Shown one piece after another: positions 30,586 to 39,164 of a stretch of DNA of 48,132 nucleotides. The notes beneath the pieces are model-generated. The model had not been told where the DNA came from, made no database searches, and saw only the letters and a list, made by a program, of their open reading frames with translations. Every line of letters starts with the position of its first letter. Position 1 is the first letter of the stretch. Made by a program: the position numbers and the translations under genes. The stretch lies in the NCBI GenBank assembly GCA_945874105.1, contig CAMCFJ010000022.1, forward strand, positions 1 through 48,132, read 5' to 3'. The stretch is from Candidatus Nitrotoga sp. CP45. Lineage in GTDB: Bacteria > Pseudomonadota > Gammaproteobacteria > Burkholderiales > Gallionellaceae.

Positions 30586-30843
30586 ATGTTCAGCAAAATT
30601 TTGGTAACAATGGCAATGATCGGTTCAATGGCTTTGTTCTCACAAGCAGCTCTTGCCAAAATTGGCGATGCTTGTAACAAAGACAACGCTACGACAGTAT
30701 GTGACGCCAAGAAAAATGAAGCCTGCCTGTTGGCAGTGACTCCATCCAAATGTATCGCGCTTCATTCACTTCCAAAAGGTACGGCATGTGTGAAACCTGC
30801 TGTATGTAAGTCAGACAAATGCACAGCTGGTAAATGCGAGTAA
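30586..30843 (+). CDS. Small secreted cysteine-rich protein
   Basis: 85 residues. A signal peptide (MFSKILVTMAMIGSMALFSQ, cut after ALA) leaves a 61-residue mature peptide with eight cysteines: DACNKD, TVCDAK, EACLLA, SKCIAL, TACVKP, AVCKSD, DKCTAG, GKCE. Even spacing of Cys with Lys suggests a disulfide-rich, basic peptide. I do not recognise a family. AAAGGAA precedes the ATG and a strong terminator follows, so it is a monocistronic gene. Confidence 0.75.
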   Translation: MFSKILVTMAMIGSMALFSQAALAKIGDACNKDNATTVCDAKKNEACLLAVTPSKCIALHSLPKGTACVKPAVCKSDKCTAGKCE

Positions 30844-30878
30844 CCAGCTTTTGATGAGATAGTTTGTAGTTGAGACTA

Positions 30879-30931
30879 CCCGAATTTTTGAGATTTATTG
30901 CTTTAATAAATCTCGGAGATTCGGGTTTTTT
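30879..30931 (+). terminator. Rho-independent terminator
   Basis: CCCGAAT..GAGATTTATT (30879 on) pairs with AATAAATCTC..ATTCGGG (30906-30925) and is followed by TTTTTT. It sits 36 bases after the Cys-rich gene and before glcD. Confidence 0.9.
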
Positions 30932-31001
30932 CATTGATAGGCACAGCATGTCAAACTCTGCTGAAATCCCGCACCCTCTTAATTTTCCATATTAATTTCT
31001 C

Positions 31002-32492
31002 ATGCCAGTATCAAAAGATGGATTGCCACGCAGTCGTGGCGTGCATGAAGATCTGATCCGTAAACTGCGTAAGCTGTTGCCGCCAGAAGACGTACTCACC
31101 GACAAAGAAGATCTGCGCCCATTCGAGTGTGACGGGCTATCGGTTTATCGTCGTCTGCCCTTGGTCGTGGTTTTGCCCGAAACGATCGCGCAGGTGCAGG
31201 CCATCATGCGTCTGTGCCATGCTTTGCAGGTGCCCGTTGTGGCGCGCGGAGCAGGCACCGGTTTGTCCGGTGGCGCGCTGCCTTTGTCTGATGGTGTGCT
31301 GCTGAGCCTGGCAAAATTTAAACGCATACTGCATATTGATCCAGAAAATGCGATGGCCACTTTGCAACCGGGTGTGCGCAATCTGGCAATTTCCGAGGCC
31401 GCCGCCGCGTATGGAATGTATTACGCGCCTGATCCTTCCTCGCAGATTGCCTGCACTATAGGCGGTAATGTCGCGGAAAATTCCGGCGGGGTGCATTGCC
31501 TGAAATATGGCTTGACGGTACACAACGTTCTGATGCTGAAAGTAGTGACGATGGAGGGGGAGTTGCTGACCATCGGCGCTGAAACACTGGATTCTCCGGG
31601 CTATGATCTGCTGGCATTGATGGCTGGCTCGGAGGGGATGCTGGCGGTGATCGTCGAGGTTACTGTGAAGCTACTGGCTAAGCCGGAACGCGCGCAAGTT
31701 TTGCTGGCAGCTTTTGATGATGTCTACAAAGCCGGGGAAGCGGTCGGGGCGATAATCGCTGCCGGTATTATTCCGGCCGGTCTGGAAATGATGGACAAGG
31801 TGGCCATTCATGCGGCAGAAGATTATGCGCATGCCGGTTATCCTCGTGATGCAGAGGCGATTTTGCTGTGCGAGCTGGATGGCACCAATGCGGAAGTGTC
31901 CGAGCACATCATGCAAGTGCGCGATATTTTGCACCGGAGTGGCGCGACCGAGGTGCGCACTGCCGTTAACGAAGCCGAGCGACAACTATTCTGGAAGGGG
32001 CGTAAATCAGCCTTTCCCGCAGTGGGGCGCATTTCGCCGGATTATTACTGCATGGATGGCACGATTCCACGGCGTCAATTGCCGCATGTATTGCGCCAGA
32101 TCAGCTTATGGTCGGAAGAATATGGCTTGCCGGTGGCGAATGTGTTTCATGCCGGAGATGGCAATCTGCATCCGCTGATTTTGTTCGATGCCAATAAGGA
32201 TGGCGAGTTGGCACGTACCGAGGAATTCGGTCAGCGTATCTTGCAACTGTGCGTCGAAGTGGGTGGATCTATCACCGGCGAGCATGGCGTCGGCATGGAA
32301 AAAATTAATCAGATGTGCATCCAGTTCAAAGCGGCCGAACTCAGCCAATTCCACGCGGTTAAAGCCGCTTTCGATCCCGACGGCTTGCTTAATCCCGGGA
32401 AAGCCGTGCCCACCTTGCAGCGCTGCGCAGAATTTGGCGCCATGCACGTCCATCACGGACAACTGCCCCATCCCGAACTGGAACGCTTCTGA
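31002..32492 (+). CDS. glcD: Glycolate oxidase FAD-linked subunit
   Basis: 496 residues. A PCMH-type FAD domain (PVVARGAGTGLSGGALPLSD, CTIGGNVAENSGGVHCLKYG) and a C-terminal FAD-oxidase domain (HAGDGNLHPLILFD, ITGEHGVGMEKINQM). GlcD oxidises glycolate to glyoxylate. Its TGA overlaps the glcE ATG (TGATG at 32490-32494), so the subunits are cotranslated. Full length for the family. Confidence 0.96.
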   Translation: MPVSKDGLPRSRGVHEDLIRKLRKLLPPEDVLTDKEDLRPFECDGLSVYRRLPLVVVLPETIAQVQAIMRLCHALQVPVVARGAGTGLSGGALPLSDGVLLSLAKFKRILHIDPENAMATLQPGVRNLAISEAAAAYGMYYAPDPSSQIACTIGGNVAENSGGVHCLKYGLTVHNVLMLKVVTMEGELLTIGAETLDSPGYDLLALMAGSEGMLAVIVEVTVKLLAKPERAQVLLAAFDDVYKAGEAVGAIIAAGIIPAGLEMMDKVAIHAAEDYAHAGYPRDAEAILLCELDGTNAEVSEHIMQVRDILHRSGATEVRTAVNEAERQLFWKGRKSAFPAVGRISPDYYCMDGTIPRRQLPHVLRQISLWSEEYGLPVANVFHAGDGNLHPLILFDANKDGELARTEEFGQRILQLCVEVGGSITGEHGVGMEKINQMCIQFKAAELSQFHAVKAAFDPDGLLNPGKAVPTLQRCAEFGAMHVHHGQLPHPELERF

Positions 32493-33556
32493 TGTTGGAG
32501 CGCGATATCAGTGAGACACTGCAACAGCAGGTGCATAACGCTGTCAGTAACGGGACACCGCTCAAAATCGAAGGCGGCAATAGCAAAACATTTTTAGGAC
32601 GAGAGACGCACGGCGAAATTCTGGATGTCAGCGGCCATCACGGCATCGTCGAACATGATCCGCGCGAGTTGGTTTTGACCGCACGTAGCGGCACGCCGCT
32701 CAAGGAAATTGAAGCTGCGTTGGCAGAAGCCGGGCAGATGCTGGCATTCGAGCCGCCGCATTTTGGTGACAACGCCACTTTGGGCGGCACCCTTGCCTGC
32801 GGTTTGTCCGGCCCGCGTCGTCCTTTTTGCGGCTCCGCGCGAGATTTTGTATTGGGCTGCAAGCTGATCAATGGCAAGGGTGAGATATTGCGCTTCGGCG
32901 GCCAGGTGATAAAAAACGTGGCGGGTTACGATGTCTCGCGCTTGATGGTCGGTGCCTATGGCACGCTGGGTGTGCTGCTGGAAATTAGTTTGAAAGTGCT
33001 GCCGCGCCCGGCGGCGAGTTACACACTGATACAGGAATGCACTCAAGCTGAAGCCATTAGCAAGATGAGTCGTTTGCTGTCCCAGCCCGTGCCGGTCGAT
33101 GCGGCTTGTTATCATGCGGGGCACTGTTATGTGCGCCTGTCCGGCAGCGAGCAAGCCGTCAAGCATGCCCATCAGAATTTGGGTGGCGAAGTGATAGAAA
33201 AGTCAGAGCCTTTCTGGCACGCCTTACGCGAACATCATCTGCCATTTTTTGGTGCTGCGAATCCGCTGTATCGCGTGGTAGTGAAGCCCGCCGTGCCTCC
33301 TTTAGAAATTGGCGGCGAATGGCTGCTTGATTGGGGCGGTGCGCAGCGTTGGTTAGTGAGTGACGAACCCATTGCGTTGATACGTGAACGCGTCGCTATG
33401 GTAGGCGGCCATGTCACCCAGTTCCGGGGCGGAGCAGGCAATGGCGAAATATTTCAGCCGCTCGCCGCGCCCTTGCTCGTCATTCATCAACGCCTGAAAT
33501 CCAGTTTTGATCCACACGGAATTTTTAACCGGGGGCGCATTTACGCCAACTTGTAA
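32492..33556 (+). CDS. glcE: Glycolate oxidase FAD-binding subunit
   Basis: 354 residues. A PCMH FAD-binding domain with LTARSGTPLKEIEAALAEAG, FGDNATLGGTLACGLSGPRR and KNVAGYDVSRLMVGAYGTLG; no C-terminal oxidase domain, as usual for GlcE. It pairs with GlcD in the membrane-linked glycolate oxidase. Six bases before glcF. Confidence 0.95.
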   Translation: MLERDISETLQQQVHNAVSNGTPLKIEGGNSKTFLGRETHGEILDVSGHHGIVEHDPRELVLTARSGTPLKEIEAALAEAGQMLAFEPPHFGDNATLGGTLACGLSGPRRPFCGSARDFVLGCKLINGKGEILRFGGQVIKNVAGYDVSRLMVGAYGTLGVLLEISLKVLPRPAASYTLIQECTQAEAISKMSRLLSQPVPVDAACYHAGHCYVRLSGSEQAVKHAHQNLGGEVIEKSEPFWHALREHHLPFFGAANPLYRVVVKPAVPPLEIGGEWLLDWGGAQRWLVSDEPIALIRERVAMVGGHVTQFRGGAGNGEIFQPLAAPLLVIHQRLKSSFDPHGIFNRGRIYANL

Positions 33557-33561
33557 GCATT

Positions 33562-34782
33562 ATGCAAACCGTCATTTCTCCTGAACTTCTTGTTAATCCC
33601 GATATCGCCGAAGCCAATGCGATTCTGCGTTCTTGCGTGCATTGCGGATTTTGCAACGCCACTTGTCCCACCTATCAATTGCTCGGCAACGAGCTGGATG
33701 GCCCGCGTGGGCGCATTTATCTGATCAAGGAAATGCTGGAAGGCAATCAATCCAGTGAGAAAACACAATTGCATCTGGACCGTTGCCTGACCTGCCGCGC
33801 CTGTGAAACCACCTGTCCATCCGGGGTGCAGTATGGCCGTTTGATAGACATCGGGCGGCAGATTGTTGAGGAACGCGCGCCGCGTCCATTGTGGCAAAAA
33901 ATTGTGCGGCGCAGTCTGCTGGCAGTGCTGCCGTATCCCAAGCGTTTTGCGCTGGTACTTGGCATTAGCCGCATAGTGCGCCCATTATTACCACTCTCTT
34001 TGCAACGTAAAATTCCGGCCCAACGACGGACACAGTCAGCTCGTCCGCAAGCAATTCATCCGCGCAACATGCTGGTATTGGAAGGTTGTGTGCAATCGCT
34101 GAGTGCGCCAAATATCAACACTGCTGCTGCATGCGTGCTGGATAAACTGGGCATTTCGTTAATCAGCGCCGCCAGGGCCGGCTGCTGTGGCGCCCTGAAT
34201 CAGCACTTGGCTGACATTAATGGGGCGCATGACATGATGCGCCGCAATATTGATGCCTGGTGGCCATATATTGAACAAGGCGCAGAGGCTATTGTGATGA
34301 GCTCCAGCGGCTGCGGCCTGATGGTGAAAGAATACGGCGCAACGCTGAAACATGATCCAGACTATGCTGCGAAGGCGGCACGCATCAGCGAACTGACACG
34401 CGATTTGAGCGAAATTCTGAGCCGCGAAGACTTGAGTGCCTTGGCCGATGTCGGCAAAGGTGTGCGCGTCGCTTATCAGTCGTCTTGCACCTTGCAGCAT
34501 GGGCAAAAACTGTCTGGCGTAGTTGAAACTATCCTGCAAAACTGCGGTTACACGCTGACGCCAGTTGCGGACAGCCACCTGTGTTGTGGCGCTGCGGGCA
34601 CTTATACGCTGATGCAACCTGCGCTGTCGCAGCAGTTACTGGAAAATAAGCTGGATGCGCTGCAACAGGGCGCGGCTGAGGTCATCGCCACCGCCAACAT
34701 CGGCTGCCAGTTGCATTTGGAAAGTGCAGCCCGCTTACCCGTGAAGCACTGGATCGAGCTGTTACAACAAGGGCCGCCCTGA
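33562..34782 (+). CDS. glcF: Glycolate oxidase iron-sulfur subunit
   Basis: 406 residues. Two [4Fe-4S] motifs, CVHCGFCNATCPTY (about 26-39) and CLTCRACETTCPSG (about 75-88), are followed by two CCG domains (AGCCGALNQH and LCCGAAGTYTL). GlcF takes electrons from GlcDE to the quinone pool. It closes glcDEF and is followed at 62 bases by a glyoxylate aminotransferase, giving glycolate to glycine conversion. Confidence 0.96.
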   Translation: MQTVISPELLVNPDIAEANAILRSCVHCGFCNATCPTYQLLGNELDGPRGRIYLIKEMLEGNQSSEKTQLHLDRCLTCRACETTCPSGVQYGRLIDIGRQIVEERAPRPLWQKIVRRSLLAVLPYPKRFALVLGISRIVRPLLPLSLQRKIPAQRRTQSARPQAIHPRNMLVLEGCVQSLSAPNINTAAACVLDKLGISLISAARAGCCGALNQHLADINGAHDMMRRNIDAWWPYIEQGAEAIVMSSSGCGLMVKEYGATLKHDPDYAAKAARISELTRDLSEILSREDLSALADVGKGVRVAYQSSCTLQHGQKLSGVVETILQNCGYTLTPVADSHLCCGAAGTYTLMQPALSQQLLENKLDALQQGAAEVIATANIGCQLHLESAARLPVKHWIELLQQGPP

Positions 34783-34843
34783 AAGCAGTGAAAAAAGTTA
34801 AAATACCAGATTCAACGAATCGCAACCCGCAAGGAGAAAAAGC

Positions 34844-36025
34844 ATGGCAATAAAATCGTTCCATCCCCCGCAACGCATTTTGATGGGCCCAGGCCCTTCG
34901 GATGTCAGCTCACGTGTGCTGGAGGCCTTGTCACGCCCCACCATCGGCCATCTTGATCCAGAGTTCGTAACCATGATGGACGAGATGAAAGAGCTGTTGA
35001 AGTATGCTTTTCAGACTAAAAATGAATTGACGATGCCTGTTTCCGCCCCTGGCTCGGCCGGAATGGAAACCTGCTTCGTCAATCTGGTTGAACCCGGCGA
35101 CAAAGTCATCGTATGTCAGAACGGCGTGTTTGGCGGACGGATGAAGGAAAACGTTGAGCGCTGTGGCGGCATTGCAGTGATGGTGCAGGACGATTGGGGA
35201 CGCGCAGTCGACCCACAAAAAGTGGAAGATGCACTCAAGGCTAATCCTGATACCAAGATCGTTGCGTTTGTGCATGCGGAAACTTCTACAGGCGCCCTGT
35301 CGGATGCCAAAACCTTGGTGGCGCTTGCCCATAAATATGGTTGCTTGACCATTGTGGATGCAGTCACTTCACTCGCCGGTTCGCCACTCAAGGTCGACGA
35401 ATGGGAAATAGACGCTATTTATTCCGGCACGCAAAAATGTCTTTCCTGTACGCCTGGACTTTCCCCAGTCAGCTTCAGTACGCGCGCGCTGGAAAAAATC
35501 AAGAATCGCAAAAACAAAGTGCAAAGCTGGTTCATGGATTTGAATCTGGTCATGAGCTATTGGGGCGGATCAACCAAACGCGCTTACCACCACACTGCGC
35601 CGATCAACGCGCTATATGGCCTGCACGAATCATTGGTGATGTTGCAGGAAGAAGGTCTGGAAAATTCATGGGCCCGCCACACGAAAAACCACCTTGCCCT
35701 GCGCGCCGGCCTGGAAGCAATGGGATTGAAATTTGTGGTGCCAGAATCTGAGCGTCTGCCACAACTGAACGCACTTACTATTCCTGATGGCGTGGACGAT
35801 GCCGTCTTGCGTTCCACCCTGCTAAACGATTATCAGCTGGAAATTGGTGCGGGCCTGGGCGTAATGGCAGGCAAGGTGTGGCGCATAGGCTTGATGGGTT
35901 ACGCCAGCAATAAGAGCAATATTTTGGTGTGCCTCGGTGCGCTGGATGACGTATTAGGCAGGATGAAGGCACCGGTTCAGCATGGCGTGGCAGTAGCTGC
36001 AGCGCAAAAAGTGCTGGCGGGCTGA
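34844..36025 (+). CDS. Alanine/serine-glyoxylate aminotransferase (class V)
   Basis: 393 residues. The family start PPQRILMGPGPSDVSSRVLE, then SAPGSAGMETCFVNLVEPGD, VDAVTSLAGSPLKVDEW and the PLP site SGTQKCLSCTPGLSPVSF (Lys). It moves an amino group to glyoxylate, making glycine. Genetic linkage to glcDEF makes glyoxylate the natural substrate, a photorespiration-like salvage. AAGGAG precedes the ATG. Confidence 0.92.
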   Translation: MAIKSFHPPQRILMGPGPSDVSSRVLEALSRPTIGHLDPEFVTMMDEMKELLKYAFQTKNELTMPVSAPGSAGMETCFVNLVEPGDKVIVCQNGVFGGRMKENVERCGGIAVMVQDDWGRAVDPQKVEDALKANPDTKIVAFVHAETSTGALSDAKTLVALAHKYGCLTIVDAVTSLAGSPLKVDEWEIDAIYSGTQKCLSCTPGLSPVSFSTRALEKIKNRKNKVQSWFMDLNLVMSYWGGSTKRAYHHTAPINALYGLHESLVMLQEEGLENSWARHTKNHLALRAGLEAMGLKFVVPESERLPQLNALTIPDGVDDAVLRSTLLNDYQLEIGAGLGVMAGKVWRIGLMGYASNKSNILVCLGALDDVLGRMKAPVQHGVAVAAAQKVLAG

Positions 36026-36061
36026 TTTTTGTTTATAAGGCCATTAATGTTTGTTTTTAGA

Positions 36062-36090
36062 ATCCCCTTTGTGCTGAAACAAAGGGGGAT
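36062..36090. terminator. Palindromic hairpin after the glycolate cluster
   Basis: ATCCCCTTTGT (36062-36072) and ACAAAGGGGGAT (36079-36090) pair around a GCTGAA loop. It has no run of T after it, so it may be a repeat-derived hairpin rather than a classical terminator. Similar arms are found in the palindrome at 20671. Confidence 0.5.
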
Positions 36091-36230
36091 GGTGCATCTG
36101 GATACTTCTGAGCAAATGATGTAGTGGGTTCTATTACTGGTGAATTGGCTCACCCTATTTTAGTGGCTGCCTTCCTCCCCACTGACTTTTGACGACGTCT
36201 TTAGTATCAATGCCAAAGTATCAATGCCAA

Positions 36231-36584
36231 ATGAAAAAATCTGAAATTAAATTCACCATTACTCGCGACGATAAAAAGGTACCCGAAAAAATCGTCTGGA
36301 GCGCCTCTGATATTCAGGAACAAACTACCACCAATGCAATAATGATTGCTCTGTGGGACGCACGGGAGAAGAATACGCTGCGTATTGATTTATGGACCAA
36401 AAGCATGATGAAAGAGGAGATGAAAAAGTTTTATCATCAAAGTCTTTTGTTCATGGCAGATAATTTTGAACGTGCTACCGGAGATGTGGAAGCCGCGCAA
36501 GCGATGCGAAATTTTGCCCAGACGATGGGCGAAAAAATGAATCTGGTTATGGAAAATAAATTTGTTGCTCTAAAAAATAATTAA
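36231..36584 (+). CDS. GldC-like protein, copy 1
   Basis: 117 residues beginning MKKSEIKFTITRDDKKVPEK, with IVWSASDIQEQTTTNAIMIA, LWDAREKNTLRIDLWTK and MMKEEMKKFYHQSLLFMADN. The pattern matches GldC-type proteins, named from gliding motility in Bacteroidetes but widely found as a stand-alone soluble beta-protein elsewhere. I do not assign a gliding role here. ATG 36231 is used; an in-frame ATG at 36210 is also possible. The next gene is its close paralogue. Confidence 0.7.
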   Translation: MKKSEIKFTITRDDKKVPEKIVWSASDIQEQTTTNAIMIALWDAREKNTLRIDLWTKSMMKEEMKKFYHQSLLFMADNFERATGDVEAAQAMRNFAQTMGEKMNLVMENKFVALKNN

Positions 36585-36661
36585 ACCAATCCTGCCCTTG
36601 GCACAACGATAATCCAGCGCTATTACTTTCAACAAACAATCCTTAAAGGAATAAATTAAAA

Positions 36662-37003
36662 ATGACGAAATCTGAAATTAAATTTACGGTCACTCTTGAC
36701 GACAACATGGTGGCAGAAAAAATAGACTGGAGCGCTTCTGATACAAAAGAGTCCAACACGAGCAAAGGAGTAATGATCTCAGTTTGGGATTCCAAGGAAA
36801 ACAATACGATGCGGATTGATTTCTGGACCAAAGATATGATGGTCGATGAAATGTGTCAGTTTTATCACCAGACTTTTTTATCAATGGCGGATACTTTCGA
36901 ACGTGCTACCGGGGAAAAGGAAGTGGCGAAATCAATGCGAAATTTTGCCCAGCAGTTTGGCGAAAAAGTGAATCTGTTTTCGAAACAAAAATTTGATGCG
37001 TGA
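36662..37003 (+). CDS. GldC-like protein, copy 2
   Basis: 113 residues, MTKSEIKFTVTLDDNMVAEK, IDWSASDTKESNTSKGVMIS, VWDSKENNTMRIDFWTKDMM, ERATGEKEVAKSMRNFAQQ. It aligns over its length with copy 1 (shared KSEIKFT, WSASD, DxWTK, MADxFERATG, MRNFAQ). This shows a local duplication followed by divergence. AAGGA lies upstream of the start. The pair may form a heteromer. Confidence 0.7.
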   Translation: MTKSEIKFTVTLDDNMVAEKIDWSASDTKESNTSKGVMISVWDSKENNTMRIDFWTKDMMVDEMCQFYHQTFLSMADTFERATGEKEVAKSMRNFAQQFGEKVNLFSKQKFDA

Positions 37004-37053
37004 CTTCAGCAAAAGATGGGTGTAGTGGTACGTTCTTTCACCGTTAAGGCAAT

Positions 37054-37160
37054 GCTGAACAAACCCCTCCGTTCGGGCTGAGCCTGTCGAAGCCATTTGC
37101 AACTTATCGATTTTAAAATAGTACGTTTCGACAAGCTCAACGCGAACGGACTTATTCAGC
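37054..37160. repeat. REP-type palindrome (CGTTCGGGCTGAGCCTGTCGAAG type)
   Basis: GCTGAACAAACCCCTCCGTT and CGGGCTGAGCCTGTCGAAGC (37054 on) are mirrored by GTTTCGACAAGCTCAACGCG and AACGGACTTATTCAGC (to 37160). This is a widespread proteobacterial intergenic repeat. It lies between the second GldC-like gene and a small ORF. Confidence 0.8.
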
Positions 37161-37199
37161 GTATCCATAAATTAAATTATTACAATCAAGAGGAAAATC

Positions 37200-37421
37200 A
37201 TGAAAACAATCGGTGAATTAAGACAGGCTCTCGAAGGCGTGCCGGATGATCGTGTGCTGAAGGCTCAGGTAGTAGCCATAAACGGGAGCGCGTGGACACT
37301 GAATGTAGAATTTTGCGCGTTGGTACCGGCTGGCTCAAGTATGCCAGGAGGCTCTATGGCGGTGCTGAAACTAACCCATCCTGAATTGGAAAGCATGCCG
37401 GAGTGGCCAGCACCTACTTGA
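37200..37421 (+). CDS. Small hypothetical protein
   Basis: 73 residues: MKTIGELRQALEGVPDDRVL, then VVAINGSAWTLNVEFCALVP and MAVLKLTHPELESMPEW. Soluble, one Cys, no known motif. AAGAGGAAAATC before the ATG contains a good ribosome site. It is 17 bases before uppP and could be cotranscribed with it. Confidence 0.55.
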   Translation: MKTIGELRQALEGVPDDRVLKAQVVAINGSAWTLNVEFCALVPAGSSMPGGSMAVLKLTHPELESMPEWPAPT

Positions 37422-37438
37422 TGCGCACCTAAATTATT

Positions 37439-38257
37439 ATGGATATCACCCCGCTTTTCCTGGCCTTCATCCTCGGCATTATTGAAGGACTAACCGAATT
37501 CCTGCCCATTTCCAGTACGGGTCACCTGATCATTGCCGGCGACTTACTCAACTTTAATGATGAGAGGGGCAAGGTATTCATGATCGTCATCCAGTTGGGT
37601 GCGATTTTGGCAGTGGTATGGGAATTCCGAGCCAAGCTGTTGGCAGTGACGTGTGGCTTAGTGGCGCGCGAACCCGTTGCCGTGCGCTTTGCCAGTAACG
37701 TGTTGGTGGCATTTCTGCCGGCAGTCGTGCTTGGGCTAATGTTCCACCACTGGATCAAGACCTATCTGTTTAACCCTTACACCGTGGCGATGGCGCTAAT
37801 CGTGGGAGGCTTGGTGATTTTGTGGGTGGAGAAGCGAGCGTTTCACCCGCACATAAAAAGTATCGAAGATATGCGCTGGCAGGATGCAATCAAGGTGGGA
37901 TTTGCCCAGTCGGTGGCCATGTTTCCTGGCGTTTCCCGCTCCGGCGCGACCATCATGGGCGGGATGATTTTTGGACTTGATCGACGAGTTGCGACCGAGT
38001 TTTCGTTCTTTCTTGCTATTCCTACCATGTGCGGGGCAACCGCTCTCGACCTTTACAAGAACTGGCATCTGCTATCAGCCGCAGATCTGCCAGTATTCGC
38101 AGTAGGATTTATTGCCGCGTTCGTCAGCGCCTATCTGGCCGTAGCGGCCTTACTTAAATTTATTTCCAATCATACTTTTGTGGGGTTTGCCTGGTACCGC
38201 ATAGTATTCGGCCTGCTAGTGCTGGCTACCGCCTACAGCGGTGTTGTAGCGTGGTAA
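37439..38257 (+). CDS. uppP: Undecaprenyl-diphosphatase
   Basis: 272 residues, polytopic. The BacA/UppP motifs [20 protein letters not shown] near the N-terminus and [20 protein letters not shown] in the middle hold the catalytic Glu, Ser and Arg. It recycles the C55 lipid carrier for peptidoglycan and other surface polymers. Full length for the family. Confidence 0.97.
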   Translation: MDITPLFLAFILGIIEGLTEFLPISSTGHLIIAGDLLNFNDERGKVFMIVIQLGAILAVVWEFRAKLLAVTCGLVAREPVAVRFASNVLVAFLPAVVLGLMFHHWIKTYLFNPYTVAMALIVGGLVILWVEKRAFHPHIKSIEDMRWQDAIKVGFAQSVAMFPGVSRSGATIMGGMIFGLDRRVATEFSFFLAIPTMCGATALDLYKNWHLLSAADLPVFAVGFIAAFVSAYLAVAALLKFISNHTFVGFAWYRIVFGLLVLATAYSGVVAW

Positions 38258-38295
38258 GCTTTTCAAGCGAGTAGCTGCCGATAGACTTATATAGC

Positions 38296-38748
38296 TTAGC
38301 TCTGTTCCCACGGTAATTCACGTGCACGCCAGCCACCCAGCACATTGCGGTGCTTGTTGGCATCGTTGTCGCCTTCAAAGCCTTCCAGCACGTTGTAGGA
38401 TTCGGTATAACCGGTTTCGGCCGCAGCTACAGCGGCATTATGAGAGCGGGCACCACTGCGGCATATGAATAATACCAATGCCTCTTTGTCTACCTGTTGC
38501 CCAAGCTGCGCCATGAAATTCGGGTTGGGTTTCATGCCGGGATAGGTAGCCCATTCAATTTCCACTGCATCGGGGATATGTCCCACCCAATCCAGCTCAG
38601 CGCGTGTGCGCACATCAACCAGCTTGGCGCCGGGCGCAGCTTGCAGTATTTCATAAGCCTCATTCGGCAACAAGGCACCCTCATAGGGTAAATTCATTTC
38701 TTTGGCGCGTTTTTGCGCGGCGTTCAAAATTTCTGTGATTTTCCCCAT
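38296..38748 (-). CDS. Rhodanese-like domain protein
   Basis: 150 residues: LVDVRTRAELDWVGHIPDAV and the active loop LFICRSGARSHNAA with the sulfur-accepting Cys, then YNVLEGFEGDNDANKHRNVL and GGWRARELPW. A single-domain sulfurtransferase, likely moving persulfide sulfur. The C-terminal WRxRELPW-type extension is typical of a betaproteobacterial group. GGAG upstream of the start. Confidence 0.9.
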   Translation of the reverse strand: MGKITEILNAAQKRAKEMNLPYEGALLPNEAYEILQAAPGAKLVDVRTRAELDWVGHIPDAVEIEWATYPGMKPNPNFMAQLGQQVDKEALVLFICRSGARSHNAAVAAAETGYTESYNVLEGFEGDNDANKHRNVLGGWRARELPWEQS

Positions 38749-39164
38749 GATATTTCTCCGCTATTGTTCAATCTATAACCCGCAAGCATTGCTCGCGGAG
38801 GACGATGGCATACTATCCCAATACAGCAACAAATCCTATCTGCCCATACCCGCAAACACCCAGGATTGAGACTCTATGATGCAAGTTCAGCGAGATTTGG
38901 ACGACGATATGCGTACCTCAACTTCGTGCATCACCATCAACGGTCATGCACAGAAATAGTGCACGGCCATGGCATACGTCCCGAAAAAAGCACACATTTA
39001 AATCCAATTATTCTCATGAATATGGCAAAATGCTCGTTTAAGAGTTGGAATATGAAGTGGAACGCTTCGTGCTTGATTCCCAGTGCTTGATTCCCAAGTT
39101 TAAGTTTGTGTAATTTCCAGTTTATTTTTTAGTTTAGTCGTTAACGTTTATGGAGAGAATTATT
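38749..39164 (+). promoter_or_regulatory. glnA upstream region with a 14-bp tandem repeat
   Basis: 416 bases with no gene. GTGCTTGATTCCCA is repeated head to tail at 39069-39082 and 39083-39096, about 70 bases before glnA. GGAGAG supplies the ribosome site. I looked for a sigma-54 promoter (GG/GC at -24/-12), common at glnA, and found no good one. The repeat may be a regulator site or replication slippage. Confidence 0.5.

Noticed and set aside
38749-39164. Sigma-54 promoter for glnA
   Set aside because: No TGGCAC-N5-TTGC-like box with the right GG/GC spacing was found.
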